In this document: positions 34,971-44,247 of the stretch, in pieces
Layout of the letters: each line of letters starts with the position of its first letter
Position numbering within the stretch: the first letter of the stretch is position 1
NCBI RefSeq assembly: GCF_000373985.1
Contig: NZ_KB893112.1
Span: 1-64,000, forward strand
Direction: 5' to 3'
Length of the DNA stretch: 64,000 nucleotides
Origin: Desulfobacter curvatus DSM 3379
GTDB taxonomy: Bacteria; Desulfobacterota; Desulfobacteria; Desulfobacterales; Desulfobacteraceae
Notes under the pieces: generated by a model
Seen by the model: the letters and a program-made list of their open reading frames with translations, nothing else
The model's database searches: none
Told to the model about the DNA's origin: nothing
Made by a program: the position numbers and the translations under genes

Positions 34971-36738
34971 ATATGATGTCCGCGTCAAATAAACGTACCG
35001 CATGCTGGACCATGGGGTGGCCTGCCGCGGCTTGTTCCACCTTTTGCAGGGAATGTTGCTGCCGGATAGTATCATCCTTCGGCCCGCTGTTATTTTCTAT
35101 GCTTATTTCAATGGATTTACCTAAATGTTTTTGGCCCAGTTCCGCCAGCGCTTTGGTTTTGGTGTCGAGTCTGGATTTTTCAAATCCTGAGCAGGATGCA
35201 AGGGTTACAATCACTTTGTCCGTGGCCGATGCGTCTGCCTGGCCCTTGGAAAATAAACCGAAAATAAAGGGTTGCTCTCGTTGAAGTACATCCATGAACT
35301 GCGGCCAGGTTGCAGGTCCCGGGTCTTCTTGCGCCTTCAGCAACGTGGGGGGAGCGGGTTCCGGTGAGTTGGATGACTCAGGCGGATAGTCCGGGATATT
35401 TGACGGTGGCGGCTCCCGTTTCGATTCATAGGGCGGGGGCTGCGGTGTCGGCGTTGGCCGAGGGGGGGCTGAAGGCGGTGGTTCGTTGGGGCCGGCACCG
35501 GAGCTCTGTTCTTTAGGCGGCGCCGATGTCGGCGTCGGCGTATCATCTTGCGTTGAATGTGGCTCAACACCGGTTTGATCAAGGCGGCTTTCTAATTGAC
35601 GTGCCAATAAATCCACCTTGGTAATGATTTCATCAAGCCGGGTCTCAGGCTCAATTTGAATCATTTTGAGCAATACTATCTCCACGGCGGTCTGAGTGTG
35701 GGATGCAAAACGCACAATGCTTTCCTCTTTTAAAAGAAGATCCAGCAGCATCCCAAGATAGGCAGGCGGAAAATTTTTGCACATCCGGTCAAGCTCAAGT
35801 TTTTCCGTTTCAATCATATTGAGCACAGGGCTCTCTTTTCCGCACAGCCGGATGATGTTCAGGTTCCTGAACTGGGCAATGATACCGGAATAAAATTCTT
35901 TTAAGTCCATGCCGGAGTCATTGATTTTGCCGACAAGGTCGATGAGTTGCGCCCCGTTTCTTTCCAGTACGGCCGAAGAGATGGCAAAAAGAATTCTTCG
36001 GTCCGTGCCCCGAAGCCTTTGGGTGATCATTTGCCGGTCAATTTCTTTTTCAGGTCCGGCTGAAAGAATTCTGTCCAGAAGGCTTAAACCGTCCCTGATG
36101 GAACCGTCCGCCTCTAAAGCAATCAACTCCAGCCCCTCCGTTTCAACCGTATAGCCTTCTTTTCGGCACAGATTTTCAAGGTGGCTGCTGATTTTATCCA
36201 AGGCGATCCGCGACAGGTCATGGCGCTGGCACCGGGACAGGATAGTGGCCGGAATTTTGTGGACTTCCGTGGTGGCAAAGATGAAAAGAACATGGTCCGG
36301 GGGCTCTTCAAGGGTCTTGAGCAGGGCATTGAAGGCAGCCACAGAAAGCATGTGGACTTCATCAATAATATAGATTTTGTATCTGGCGGCAGAGGGCATG
36401 TAGGCCACATTGTCCCTCAATTCACGGATTTGCTCCACGCTGTTGTTGGAGGCACCGTCAATTTCAAAAACATCTGCACAATGCCCGTTGATAATATCTT
36501 TGCAGATTCTGCATTCGTTGCACGGCGACGGGGTCGGACCGGTCCGGCATGTCATGGCTTTGGCCATGATGCGGGCAATAGTGGTTTTGCCGGTGCCCCT
36601 GGGGCCTGCCAGCAGAAGCGCATGGGGGACCCTGTTTCCGGAAATGGCGTTGGTCAGGGTGGTGGTGACATGATCCTGTCCAACAACTTCTGAAAATGTC
36701 TGGGGTCGGTATTTTAATGCCAGAACCTGATAAGACAT
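34969..36738 (-). CDS. dnaX: DNA polymerase III tau/gamma subunit
   Basis: 589 residues from ATG 36738 (a TTG at 36750 would add 4). The clamp-loader ATPase: MSYQVLALKYRPQTF, Walker A GPRGTGKTT, zinc Cys residues (CNECRIC and an upstream Cys), IIDEVHML, LLKTLEEPP and SRCQRHD. After domain III comes a very Pro-rich linker (about 395-470), then a C-terminal domain as in tau. No programmed-frameshift poly-A signal was evident, so gamma may not be made. Leads the dnaX-ybaB-recR operon. Confidence 0.95.
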   Translation of the reverse strand: MSYQVLALKYRPQTFSEVVGQDHVTTTLTNAISGNRVPHALLLAGPRGTGKTTIARIMAKAMTCRTGPTPSPCNECRICKDIINGHCADVFEIDGASNNSVEQIRELRDNVAYMPSAARYKIYIIDEVHMLSVAAFNALLKTLEEPPDHVLFIFATTEVHKIPATILSRCQRHDLSRIALDKISSHLENLCRKEGYTVETEGLELIALEADGSIRDGLSLLDRILSAGPEKEIDRQMITQRLRGTDRRILFAISSAVLERNGAQLIDLVGKINDSGMDLKEFYSGIIAQFRNLNIIRLCGKESPVLNMIETEKLELDRMCKNFPPAYLGMLLDLLLKEESIVRFASHTQTAVEIVLLKMIQIEPETRLDEIITKVDLLARQLESRLDQTGVEPHSTQDDTPTPTSAPPKEQSSGAGPNEPPPSAPPRPTPTPQPPPYESKREPPPSNIPDYPPESSNSPEPAPPTLLKAQEDPGPATWPQFMDVLQREQPFIFGLFSKGQADASATDKVIVTLASCSGFEKSRLDTKTKALAELGQKHLGKSIEISIENNSGPKDDTIRQQHSLQKVEQAAAGHPMVQHAVRLFDADII

Positions 36739-36963
36739 GGTTGTATCCAAAGACCTTTGATGTTTCTTGCTAAAAAGTACAAGGCTTTATACCAGAGGGG
36801 GTGTTACGGGTCAATGTCGAGTGGTAATTTGTTTTGAAACAAAAAACTAGCAGAATGTTTTTTCTTGTCATTTGTTTTTATTTTTTTAATAATTCATTCA
36901 AATTAGTGATTTAAAAATTCGTATCTAAACTGGCTGAAAGGCAGCAACTAAAGGCGGTCATAA

Positions 36964-37452
36964 ATGAAAATGGATAAACAGGTGTGCAAAAAAATATTCA
37001 GGCAGTACGGCAGACAGATTGGAAACCAGGCAGGTTTTTCTTTTATTGAGCTGATGGTGGTTGTCATCATCCTGGGGATTCTGGCCGGCGCCATTGTGCC
37101 AAGATATATGGATAAGGCGGACAAGGCAAAAATTGTCAAAGCCCAGGTGGACATTGCTGCCATTGAAACCAGCCTGAAGATGTACAAACTGGACAATGGG
37201 TTTTACCCCACAACGGAACAGGGCCTTTTGGCCTTGATCGAAAAGCCGACCACAGATCCCGTCCCCCGCAGTTGGAACGAAAACGGATATTTTGAAAAGA
37301 AAAGGGTGCCCAAGGATCCTTGGGGAACCGAGTATGTCTACCTGTGCCCCGGTGTCCATGGTACGTTTGACCTGATTTCATATGGTGCGGACGCAGAATC
37401 CGGAGGAGAGGGAATCAATGCGGACATCACCAACTGGGACGTGCAGGAATAA
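36964..37452 (+). CDS. gspG: Type II secretion major pseudopilin
   Basis: 162 residues. Prepilin site G-FSFIELMVVV with Glu at +5, then a hydrophobic helix. The GspG C-terminal pattern is present: YKLDNGFYPTTEQGL, KDPWG and the Ca-binding loop near SYGADAESGGEG. It forms the pseudopilus body. Processing by a prepilin peptidase, not in this window, is expected. First gene of the gsp operon; about 210 bp upstream are AT-rich, with no firm promoter seen. Confidence 0.95.
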   Translation: MKMDKQVCKKIFRQYGRQIGNQAGFSFIELMVVVIILGILAGAIVPRYMDKADKAKIVKAQVDIAAIETSLKMYKLDNGFYPTTEQGLLALIEKPTTDPVPRSWNENGYFEKKRVPKDPWGTEYVYLCPGVHGTFDLISYGADAESGGEGINADITNWDVQE

Positions 37453-37457
37453 CGGCC

Positions 37458-38039
37458 TTGGGCGGAACCGGTTCATCAATACCTATACTCAAGCCACAAA
37501 AATATAAAAATAATTTAAAGGGGTGTTGGGGCTTTCGTATAAATCATTCCGGTTTTACCTTTATTGAACTCATGGTGGTGGTGGGCATTTTCACCATTGT
37601 TCTTATGTTTTCAATCCCATTGTTTCGTCAGATTCATTTGACCTCAAATGCCTCGGATCATGTGTCCGGTTTGATTTTTCTCCTGGAGGATTTAAAGCTT
37701 CGGGCCGTGGTGGAAAATAAAAAATTTACCCTGTATATGGATTCGGGTTCCGAGAAAATTTATGTGACGGATGATACCATGGATGAGGATGCCCGGCAGG
37801 TTGCCTTGAATAACGGCGTATCATTGAACGGTGATCTGCAATTGCTCAATTTGGAATTCCCGGATGACGGCACCAGGGCTGGTGATGACAAAAGCATCTG
37901 TTTTTTCAGCAAAGGGTATTCAGATCGGGTCCTGATTCATGTTCGGGAAGAGAGCCGGGAAATGACCATTCAAATATGCATGTTTCAGAAGACGGTTCAC
38001 CTGATCGAGCGATATGTGTCCTATGACGACTGCATATGA
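37458..38039 (+). CDS. gspH: Type II secretion minor pseudopilin GspH
   Basis: 193 residues. Prepilin motif G-FTFIELMVVVGIF with a leader of about 32 residues, longer than typical. The body has the GspH-like small beta domain. The start is a TTG with poor Shine-Dalgarno sequence and no in-frame ATG before the prepilin site, so it may start later at another non-ATG codon. Overlaps gspI by 26 bp. GspH is placed by order and motif. Confidence 0.8.
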   Translation: MGGTGSSIPILKPQKYKNNLKGCWGFRINHSGFTFIELMVVVGIFTIVLMFSIPLFRQIHLTSNASDHVSGLIFLLEDLKLRAVVENKKFTLYMDSGSEKIYVTDDTMDEDARQVALNNGVSLNGDLQLLNLEFPDDGTRAGDDKSICFFSKGYSDRVLIHVREESREMTIQICMFQKTVHLIERYVSYDDCI

Positions 38040-38445
38040 TGGCGGCCGGCAGGGGCTGCAGGCCGGCTTTACCTTGATTGAGGTGATTGTGGCCATGGCC
38101 ATTATTGCAACGGTTATGACGGCATTGTTTCGTATGCAGTCCGGGACCATCAATCTTGCCGGGGCCGATGATTTCCAGACAGCAGCCCGGTATCTTGCCG
38201 CCAAGGCCCTTGCCCAAATTGAGCTTTCCATAAATGACCCGGAGTTGAAAGGCGAGTTTGACCAGGCGTTTAAAGGATATACCTGGCAGTGTGAGGTGAC
38301 GGATGTAGCCGCGAACCTTTCTGACATCATGCCGGATTTGGCCGAAGAGGCAGGTACATTGAAAAAAATTGATCTAACAATAACACGTAAGCAGGGGGAT
38401 CGGTCCTACCATGTTGAAACATTCCGGTTTGCCCCTGCAAGCTAA
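38014..38445 (+). CDS. gspI: Type II secretion minor pseudopilin GspI
   Basis: 143 residues. Prepilin site G-FTLIEVIVAMAII after a short leader, body about 120 residues, with the conserved LTITR end of GspI (DLTITRKQGD). It is part of the pseudopilus tip with GspJ and GspK. Start is ATG 38014 or 38023. Overlaps both neighbours, consistent with coupled translation. Confidence 0.88.
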   Translation: MCPMTTAYDGGRQGLQAGFTLIEVIVAMAIIATVMTALFRMQSGTINLAGADDFQTAARYLAAKALAQIELSINDPELKGEFDQAFKGYTWQCEVTDVAANLSDIMPDLAEEAGTLKKIDLTITRKQGDRSYHVETFRFAPAS

Positions 38446-39121
38446 CCGAACAGACGGAGGGTTCACCTTGATGGAATTGATGGTGGCCCTTGTTATTTTT
38501 TCATTTGTTATGGTTATGCTGTTTTCATCTTTCGATGCGTTTATCTCCACAGGAAAGTCCATTGCACACGGTGTTGACTATAATGAACGGGCCAGGGATG
38601 CATTTAGAAGAATTCTGGATGATCTGACCGAGATATACGTGCCGGAATCCAGGATAACCAGTGTTCAAAACAGCATCAATGGTCAGGATGTGGATACGTT
38701 TCAGATGACCGGCAGTGAGAGCAGCATAGGCGGACAGACATTTTCCACCCTTGAATTTGCCAGCCTTTCAGGGCTGCAAATAGGCCGCAGCAGACCATCC
38801 GGTGTCGTTCGAGTAACCTATTACGTTCGAAAAAATAACCGGGAATTGTTTGATCTTTGCCGGGCTGAGCGGCCTATTGGCAGCGACAGGGAGACGGAGC
38901 CGTGCTCAGATCCGGTCCTTGTGGAAAATATTACCGGATTTACCATTGATTTTGTTGATGCAAAGCGTAATGAACACCAGGAGTGGGATGCGGATACGGA
39001 CAGTGACGGGGCATCTGTTCCTTGTGCATTGAATATAGGGTTGACCCTGAAAAGTGAAAACAAAGAAAAAGCATTTGAAACTGCCGTGGTTTTACCGGTA
39101 CAAAGGCAGTCTGATGGTTAG
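38411..39121 (+). CDS. gspJ: Type II secretion minor pseudopilin GspJ
   Basis: 236 residues. Prepilin site G-FTLMELMVALVIF and a larger body, typical of GspJ (FSTLEFASLSG, GVVRVTYYV). It overlaps gspI by 35 bp and gspK by 8 bp. It works in the tip complex that starts pseudopilus growth. Confidence 0.9.
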   Translation: MLKHSGLPLQANRTDGGFTLMELMVALVIFSFVMVMLFSSFDAFISTGKSIAHGVDYNERARDAFRRILDDLTEIYVPESRITSVQNSINGQDVDTFQMTGSESSIGGQTFSTLEFASLSGLQIGRSRPSGVVRVTYYVRKNNRELFDLCRAERPIGSDRETEPCSDPVLVENITGFTIDFVDAKRNEHQEWDADTDSDGASVPCALNIGLTLKSENKEKAFETAVVLPVQRQSDG

Positions 39122-40226
39122 TATTTACAGAAATCAAAAGGGTGCGGCACTGATTGCCACCATTGCTGTGGTTGCTATTCTCTGCGTAGTGGCGTTGGAA
39201 GCCGGGCGCCTTGCAAAGCAGGCGGCTTCGGGGACAATTACCGAGAATGATATGTTTGCGGCCCGGGAAATGGCCATGTCCGGCATCCATTTGTCCATGA
39301 TGATGCTGGCCGTTGATGCAGCTGACAACGAGATCGATTCCATCCAGGAAACATGGGCGGATCCTGAACAAATTGCCTTGGCTGTGGCCGCCATGGGACT
39401 GAACCCGGCAGATTTATCCTTAAAAATTTCCGATGAAATGGGGAAATTACAGTTAAATGCATTACTCAAACAATTTCCCGGCAACGAGCCCAATGATGCC
39501 CAGATGATGGTCCTGGAACGGTTCTTAACCCTGGCAGCTCCGGAAGACAAGCCCGAAGACGCCGGCAGCGCTGTTGAAATTATCAATGCGCTCAAGGATT
39601 GGCTTGATTCAAAGGACGATGATGCCATAACAGGGTTGACAGGTGCCGAGGCGAACTATTATGAGTCCCTGGATATGCCGTATACCTGTGCCAATGGTCC
39701 CTTTATGCATGTTAGCGAATTGTTTCTTGTCAAAGGGGTTGTTGACGCAATTTTATCCCCGTCATATATCAGTCAGGGGATGGATGAGTCTACCCAGGTG
39801 GATACAAAGGATATGTTTACCGTATACGGCCTTTTAGATGACCAGGATTCCGAAGAGAACCGGTTTTCATTTTCAGGCAAGGTAAATATCAATACCGCTC
39901 CTGTGGCGGTGCTTGCAGCACTGCTGCCGGAAGGGCGCGATGTAAATGCCCAGGACCTTGCCGATTACCGGTCTGACAAGGCAAACCTGGGCCAGGAATA
40001 TACCCATACCCTTGAATCCGGCTGGTTTGAGGACGTTATTGCACTAGGTGATGATGAAAAAAAAGCATTTGAAAAGATGATTACCTATTCGAGCAATGTG
40101 TTCACGGCAGATTGTACTGCCAAAAAAAATGGCTCTCAGGTGACCTTGCACGCTGTGATTAAACGGGAAAAACAAGATTTGACAGGCAAGTGGGTTTGCC
40201 GGATTCTTCAAATGGAAAGAGGATAA
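39114..40226 (+). CDS. gspK: Type II secretion minor pseudopilin GspK
   Basis: 370 residues from ATG 39114. GspK type: prepilin-like helix G-AALIATIAVVAILC without Glu at +5, as usual for GspK, and a large helical body (GKLQLNALLKQFPG, INTAPVAVLAALLP). It caps the pseudopilus. I prefer ATG 39114 to 39054 because the longer form adds a basic stretch unlike GspK. Confidence 0.9.
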   Translation: MVSIYRNQKGAALIATIAVVAILCVVALEAGRLAKQAASGTITENDMFAAREMAMSGIHLSMMMLAVDAADNEIDSIQETWADPEQIALAVAAMGLNPADLSLKISDEMGKLQLNALLKQFPGNEPNDAQMMVLERFLTLAAPEDKPEDAGSAVEIINALKDWLDSKDDDAITGLTGAEANYYESLDMPYTCANGPFMHVSELFLVKGVVDAILSPSYISQGMDESTQVDTKDMFTVYGLLDDQDSEENRFSFSGKVNINTAPVAVLAALLPEGRDVNAQDLADYRSDKANLGQEYTHTLESGWFEDVIALGDDEKKAFEKMITYSSNVFTADCTAKKNGSQVTLHAVIKREKQDLTGKWVCRILQMERG

Positions 40227-40229
40227 ACC

Positions 40230-41690
40230 ATGGCAGACCCCATTTTGATCATCCGTGAAAATTGCATGGGGATTGATGCCTGGATGGTGGATAGGCACGG
40301 CAAATCCCAATCTGTTCAGGATTTGGCCCGTGTGGTTTATGAAGATCTGGAAACGGTTGGTGAAGATCAGAGCCTGTTTGATGCGGGACTGGCCGCCGTT
40401 GTCCAGGCCATTGACCCGGCCATTCAAAAGGACAACACTGTTCAGGTCATGCTGCTTTTGCCGGCCGGCCAATTTTATTTTCGAAGTATCAGTTTGCCCT
40501 TTACATCCCGGTCAAAAATTCGGCAGGTTCTGCCCCTGGAACTTAACGCCCGGTTTCCAAAGGAACTGGGCCCTGTGGTGACTGATTTTTTCAGGTATGA
40601 ACTGCACACACAACAGTCGGCTCCTTTGGTGTTCTCCGGGTCCATTGAGGAAGAGATACTTAAGTCTTACCATGCAAGCCTTATGGCTGCCGGCCTTAAA
40701 CCTGTGGCCATTGTGCCGGGAGCCCTGGCCATGGCAGCCTCGTTTCTAAAACAGAATAAAGAAAAGAAAAATTTTGTTTTCCTGGACATGGACGGATGTC
40801 AGATGGCTTTGATCCTGGTGGTCCAGGGAGAAATTGTGCAGGTCCGCACCCTTGCCGAAAACCCAGCTTCTTCACTGCCGGAGCAGGCCATCAGGCAGAT
40901 GTTGTTAGGGTTCTGGCAGCGTTTTGGTATAACCGATCCCTTTCATGTTTATATTTGTGGGGATCTTGACACATCCGTCCAAAAGGGGATGCAAAAGACC
41001 CTTGCAGATATTTTCAAGTTTCAGTCCGATTTTACCGGCCAGGGTGTTAGCGAAAAGGAATTATCGGAATCCATGACTGGACCGGCCTTTGTGGATGTAT
41101 CCGAGCGCATTGCTTTAATGTCCCCGGACCTCGGGATGCTGAACATGTGCCAGGGGGAATACAACTCCGATTCATTTGTCCGGACCTACGCAGGATATAT
41201 CGCAAGTTGCTGTGCCATGGCTCTGTTGTCTTTTATTCTTTTCATTGTCAATATCCATATGGATATCTCACGGCTTGAAAAACAGGTTGATCTGCAAAAC
41301 CAGGCCATGACTGCCATTTATAAAAAGACCTTTCCAAATAAAAGCATCGGAAACATTGATCCTTTGCTGCTCATGCAGGCAAGTGTCGGGGAACAGACCC
41401 GGGGCGGCTCTGCAAATGCCGATGCTGAAAATTTAGACCGTGTTCGGGCCGGCAGTATCCTGCTTGAGCTATCCCTTTGTGTTCCGAAAACCGTAGATGT
41501 TCAGGTGAGCCGGCTGATGCTGGATAAAACGCGGATGATCCTGTCCGGGTCTGCTGATAATTATAATACCATTGATCAGGTAAAGGGGTTCATTGAAAAG
41601 TCGCCGTTCTTCAAAAAGGTCAATATCGGCAGTGCAGTGGCAGGAAAGGGCGGCAAGCGGGTGGACTTTAAATTTATTATTGAGATCTGA
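40230..41690 (+). CDS. gspL: Type II secretion protein GspL (PilM/GspL fold)
   Basis: 486 residues. The cytoplasmic part has an actin-like PilM/GspL fold (LLPAGQFYFRSISLPF, LPLELNARFPKELG, FVFLDMDGCQMALILV). One membrane helix (about 325-345: YIASCCAMALLSFILFIV) leads to a periplasmic ferredoxin-like domain (DVQVSRLMLD, FKKVNIGSAV). It anchors the GspE ATPase to the inner membrane. AGAGGA precedes the start. Confidence 0.88.
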   Translation: MADPILIIRENCMGIDAWMVDRHGKSQSVQDLARVVYEDLETVGEDQSLFDAGLAAVVQAIDPAIQKDNTVQVMLLLPAGQFYFRSISLPFTSRSKIRQVLPLELNARFPKELGPVVTDFFRYELHTQQSAPLVFSGSIEEEILKSYHASLMAAGLKPVAIVPGALAMAASFLKQNKEKKNFVFLDMDGCQMALILVVQGEIVQVRTLAENPASSLPEQAIRQMLLGFWQRFGITDPFHVYICGDLDTSVQKGMQKTLADIFKFQSDFTGQGVSEKELSESMTGPAFVDVSERIALMSPDLGMLNMCQGEYNSDSFVRTYAGYIASCCAMALLSFILFIVNIHMDISRLEKQVDLQNQAMTAIYKKTFPNKSIGNIDPLLLMQASVGEQTRGGSANADAENLDRVRAGSILLELSLCVPKTVDVQVSRLMLDKTRMILSGSADNYNTIDQVKGFIEKSPFFKKVNIGSAVAGKGGKRVDFKFIIEI

Positions 41691-41692
41691 TT

Positions 41693-42241
41693 ATGTTTGA
41701 ACTGTCAAAACGGGATAAAAAATTTATAGTCGCCGGCACTGTATTTCTTGTGCTGTTCAGTCTTGTCTGGTTTGTTTACCTCCCGGCCGTGGACAAGCGG
41801 GCAATGCTTGAAACAAAAGTAGTTTCAAAAGCCATGGATCTTAAACGGATGCAGGCCCTTGAAATGACATATCAACAATACGCAAAAAGTTTTGATCTGG
41901 AAAAAGATGCCCTTGAAAAAAGGGGGCCTAAGTTTACGCTGTTTTCTTTTCTGGAGTCTCTGTCATCCAAAAGTCTTGTGAAAAAAAATGTTGCCTATAT
42001 GAAACCGTTTTCCCAGGATATGGACAACAGTAATTATATACTTTCCCGGGTAACGGTCAAGCTTCAGCAAGTGTACTTGAAAGGGCTGGTGGATTTTCTT
42101 TTCAGAATTGAAACATCACCCCAGGGCGTGTCCGTTACTTCACTGTCCCTGACAAAGTCCGGTGACAAGGGGCAGTTTCTGGATGCCGTAATTGAAACCC
42201 AGACTCTGGCGTTAAAGGAAGAAAAGGGAAATGGATCTTAA
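41693..42241 (+). CDS. gspM: Type II secretion protein GspM (PilO-like)
   Basis: 182 residues, 2 bp after gspL. One membrane helix near the N-terminus (about 10-28) and a coiled-coil then a ferredoxin-like periplasmic domain (VTVKLQQVYLKGLVDFLFRIE). It pairs with GspL in the inner-membrane platform. The assignment rests mainly on position and topology. Confidence 0.8.
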   Translation: MFELSKRDKKFIVAGTVFLVLFSLVWFVYLPAVDKRAMLETKVVSKAMDLKRMQALEMTYQQYAKSFDLEKDALEKRGPKFTLFSFLESLSSKSLVKKNVAYMKPFSQDMDNSNYILSRVTVKLQQVYLKGLVDFLFRIETSPQGVSVTSLSLTKSGDKGQFLDAVIETQTLALKEEKGNGS

Positions 42242-42305
42242 GACTTTTTGTTTGCCTTACCGGCAATAAAGAGAGATGCTGATGAACAACCAAAGGAGAA
42301 TAAAT

Positions 42306-44246
42306 ATGTTGCAGGACCGTCGCAACTCATTGAATGTGAAACACATCTGCCTGATCCTTGTGGTGTTGGCCCTGGTTGGGCTTTGTCCGGTGCAGGCGGC
42401 ACAGAACCAGGATACTTCAGAATTTGTGTCCATGGATTTCAATGATGTTGATATCGGTGTATTCATTAAATTTATCAGCAAGTTGACGAATAAAAATTTT
42501 GTGGTGGACACCAAGGTCAAGGGAAAGGTTACCATTATCTCTCCTGAAAAAATATCTGTGAATGATGCGTACAAAGTATTTGAATCGGTTCTGGATATTT
42601 ACGGGTTTGCCACTGTTGAAACCGGAAGTGTCGTCAAGATCATTCCTGCTGCGGATGCCAGGGGCGACAATGTGGATACCCGTCTGGCAAGGGATGTCGA
42701 GCAGGCATCGGATAAGCTGGTAACCCGGTTGATCCCCCTGACTTACGCAAGTTCCGATGAGCTTAAATCCCTTTTATCCCCAATGCTTGCAAAGGGCAGT
42801 CTCCTTTTATCCCATGCCGACTCAAATATGCTCATAGCTACTGCAACCCTTGCCAGCATCGACCGGCTGCTCAAGCTGATTAATACCATTGATGTGGAAG
42901 GAGTGGGCCGCAAAATTACCATTTTGCCCATCAAATATGCGGATGCCGAAAAAATGGTTACCAATTTGACCAAGATCTATTCGGCAAAAACAAAAAAAAA
43001 TCAAAGAAGCCGGAAAAAAAATAGCGAGGATCTTTCTGTGGAAATGGTAGCTGATGAACGGACCAATTCCATTATCCTTTTGGCCAGTGAACAGGAAAGC
43101 GCTCAGATTACCACACTTGTGGATGCTTTAGATAAAGAGGTCCCCAAAGGAGAAGAAAAGATCCGGGTCTATTATCTTGAGCATGCCACTGCAGAGGACC
43201 TGGCTGCCGTGCTCCAGGAGATTCCTGAAAAGAGCAGCAATGATTCAAAAAAGGCTGGTCAGAAAAAAGCACCGCTCTTGTCTGATGATATAAAAATCAC
43301 AGCGGACAAGGCAACCAATTCCCTGATTATTATTGCGGATAAAGATGATTATCCGGTATTGGAAGAGGTCATAAAAAAACTGGATGTGCCAAGATCCATG
43401 GTCTACATTGAGTGCCTGCTCATGGAGATGAATGCGGAACGCTCCCTTGATTTTGGCATGGAATGGCAGGCTAAAGGGACGATTCATAGCGACAATACCG
43501 GGTTTGGCAGATTCAGCACATCTAATTCTGATTCTGCAGATTTGGGTTCTCTGGCGGACAGGACGCTGTCCAGCGGTTTTTCCATGGGTGTCTTCGGTGG
43601 AACCCTTGAGGCCATTATCCAGGCATACAAGAAAGATTCAGATGTGAAAATTTTGTCCACGCCCCAACTATTGACCACGGAAAACGAGGAAGCCACCATC
43701 ACCATTGGCAAAAATGTGCCCTACCAGACCCGGGGAGGTGTCGGCACTAGCGATACCGACTCCACCGCTTATAATTCATACGAATATAAGGACGTGGGCA
43801 TTACACTGAAAATTACCCCGTCTATCAGCCAGGACCGGCTGGTAAGGCTGGATTTCTATCAGACGGTTACCAAACTGGACACCGCAACCAACACAACCGT
43901 TACGGACAGGCCCACCACCTTGAAACGGGAGCTTGAGACCACCATTATCGTTGAAGATGGCAATACCGTAGTGCTTGGCGGGCTGATTGACGAAAGTTTG
44001 AGTAAAGAAGTAGGCAAGGTCCCGTGTCTCGGTGACATACCTCTTCTGGGAAACGCCTTTAAAAACCAGTCCTCTGGTAGCGACAGAACAAATCTTTTTA
44101 TTTTCCTGACCCCCAGGGTCGTTAAAAATACCTTGGAGACAAAAAAGATTTATCATGAGAAAAAGGAAGAGATGGATGAACTTCATAAACAAGAAATTAA
44201 ATTGTATGATGAAGATTCGCCCATAAAAAGCATGCTTTTGAATTGA
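42306..44246 (+). CDS. gspD: Type II secretion secretin GspD
   Basis: 646 residues from ATG 42306. Signal peptide (about 10-30, ending VQAAQ), N0 domain (FVSMDFNDVDIGVFIKFIS), N1-N3 repeats (LARVI-like, GRKITILPIKYADAEKMV), a Lys-rich loop, and the secretin domain with ETTIIVEDGNTVVLGGLI and LFIFLTPRVV. It forms the outer-membrane channel. AAAGGAGAA before the ATG favours this start over 42276. The order M-D-E is unusual; D is more often first. Confidence 0.94.
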   Translation: MLQDRRNSLNVKHICLILVVLALVGLCPVQAAQNQDTSEFVSMDFNDVDIGVFIKFISKLTNKNFVVDTKVKGKVTIISPEKISVNDAYKVFESVLDIYGFATVETGSVVKIIPAADARGDNVDTRLARDVEQASDKLVTRLIPLTYASSDELKSLLSPMLAKGSLLLSHADSNMLIATATLASIDRLLKLINTIDVEGVGRKITILPIKYADAEKMVTNLTKIYSAKTKKNQRSRKKNSEDLSVEMVADERTNSIILLASEQESAQITTLVDALDKEVPKGEEKIRVYYLEHATAEDLAAVLQEIPEKSSNDSKKAGQKKAPLLSDDIKITADKATNSLIIIADKDDYPVLEEVIKKLDVPRSMVYIECLLMEMNAERSLDFGMEWQAKGTIHSDNTGFGRFSTSNSDSADLGSLADRTLSSGFSMGVFGGTLEAIIQAYKKDSDVKILSTPQLLTTENEEATITIGKNVPYQTRGGVGTSDTDSTAYNSYEYKDVGITLKITPSISQDRLVRLDFYQTVTKLDTATNTTVTDRPTTLKRELETTIIVEDGNTVVLGGLIDESLSKEVGKVPCLGDIPLLGNAFKNQSSGSDRTNLFIFLTPRVVKNTLETKKIYHEKKEEMDELHKQEIKLYDEDSPIKSMLLN

Positions 44247-44247
44247 T

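Noticed and set aside
36932..36947. TGGCTGAAAGGCAGCA upstream of gspG, looks like a sigma54 GG-N10-GC pair
   Set aside because: The -12 element is CAGCA instead of TTGCA/TTGCT, so the match is too weak to call.
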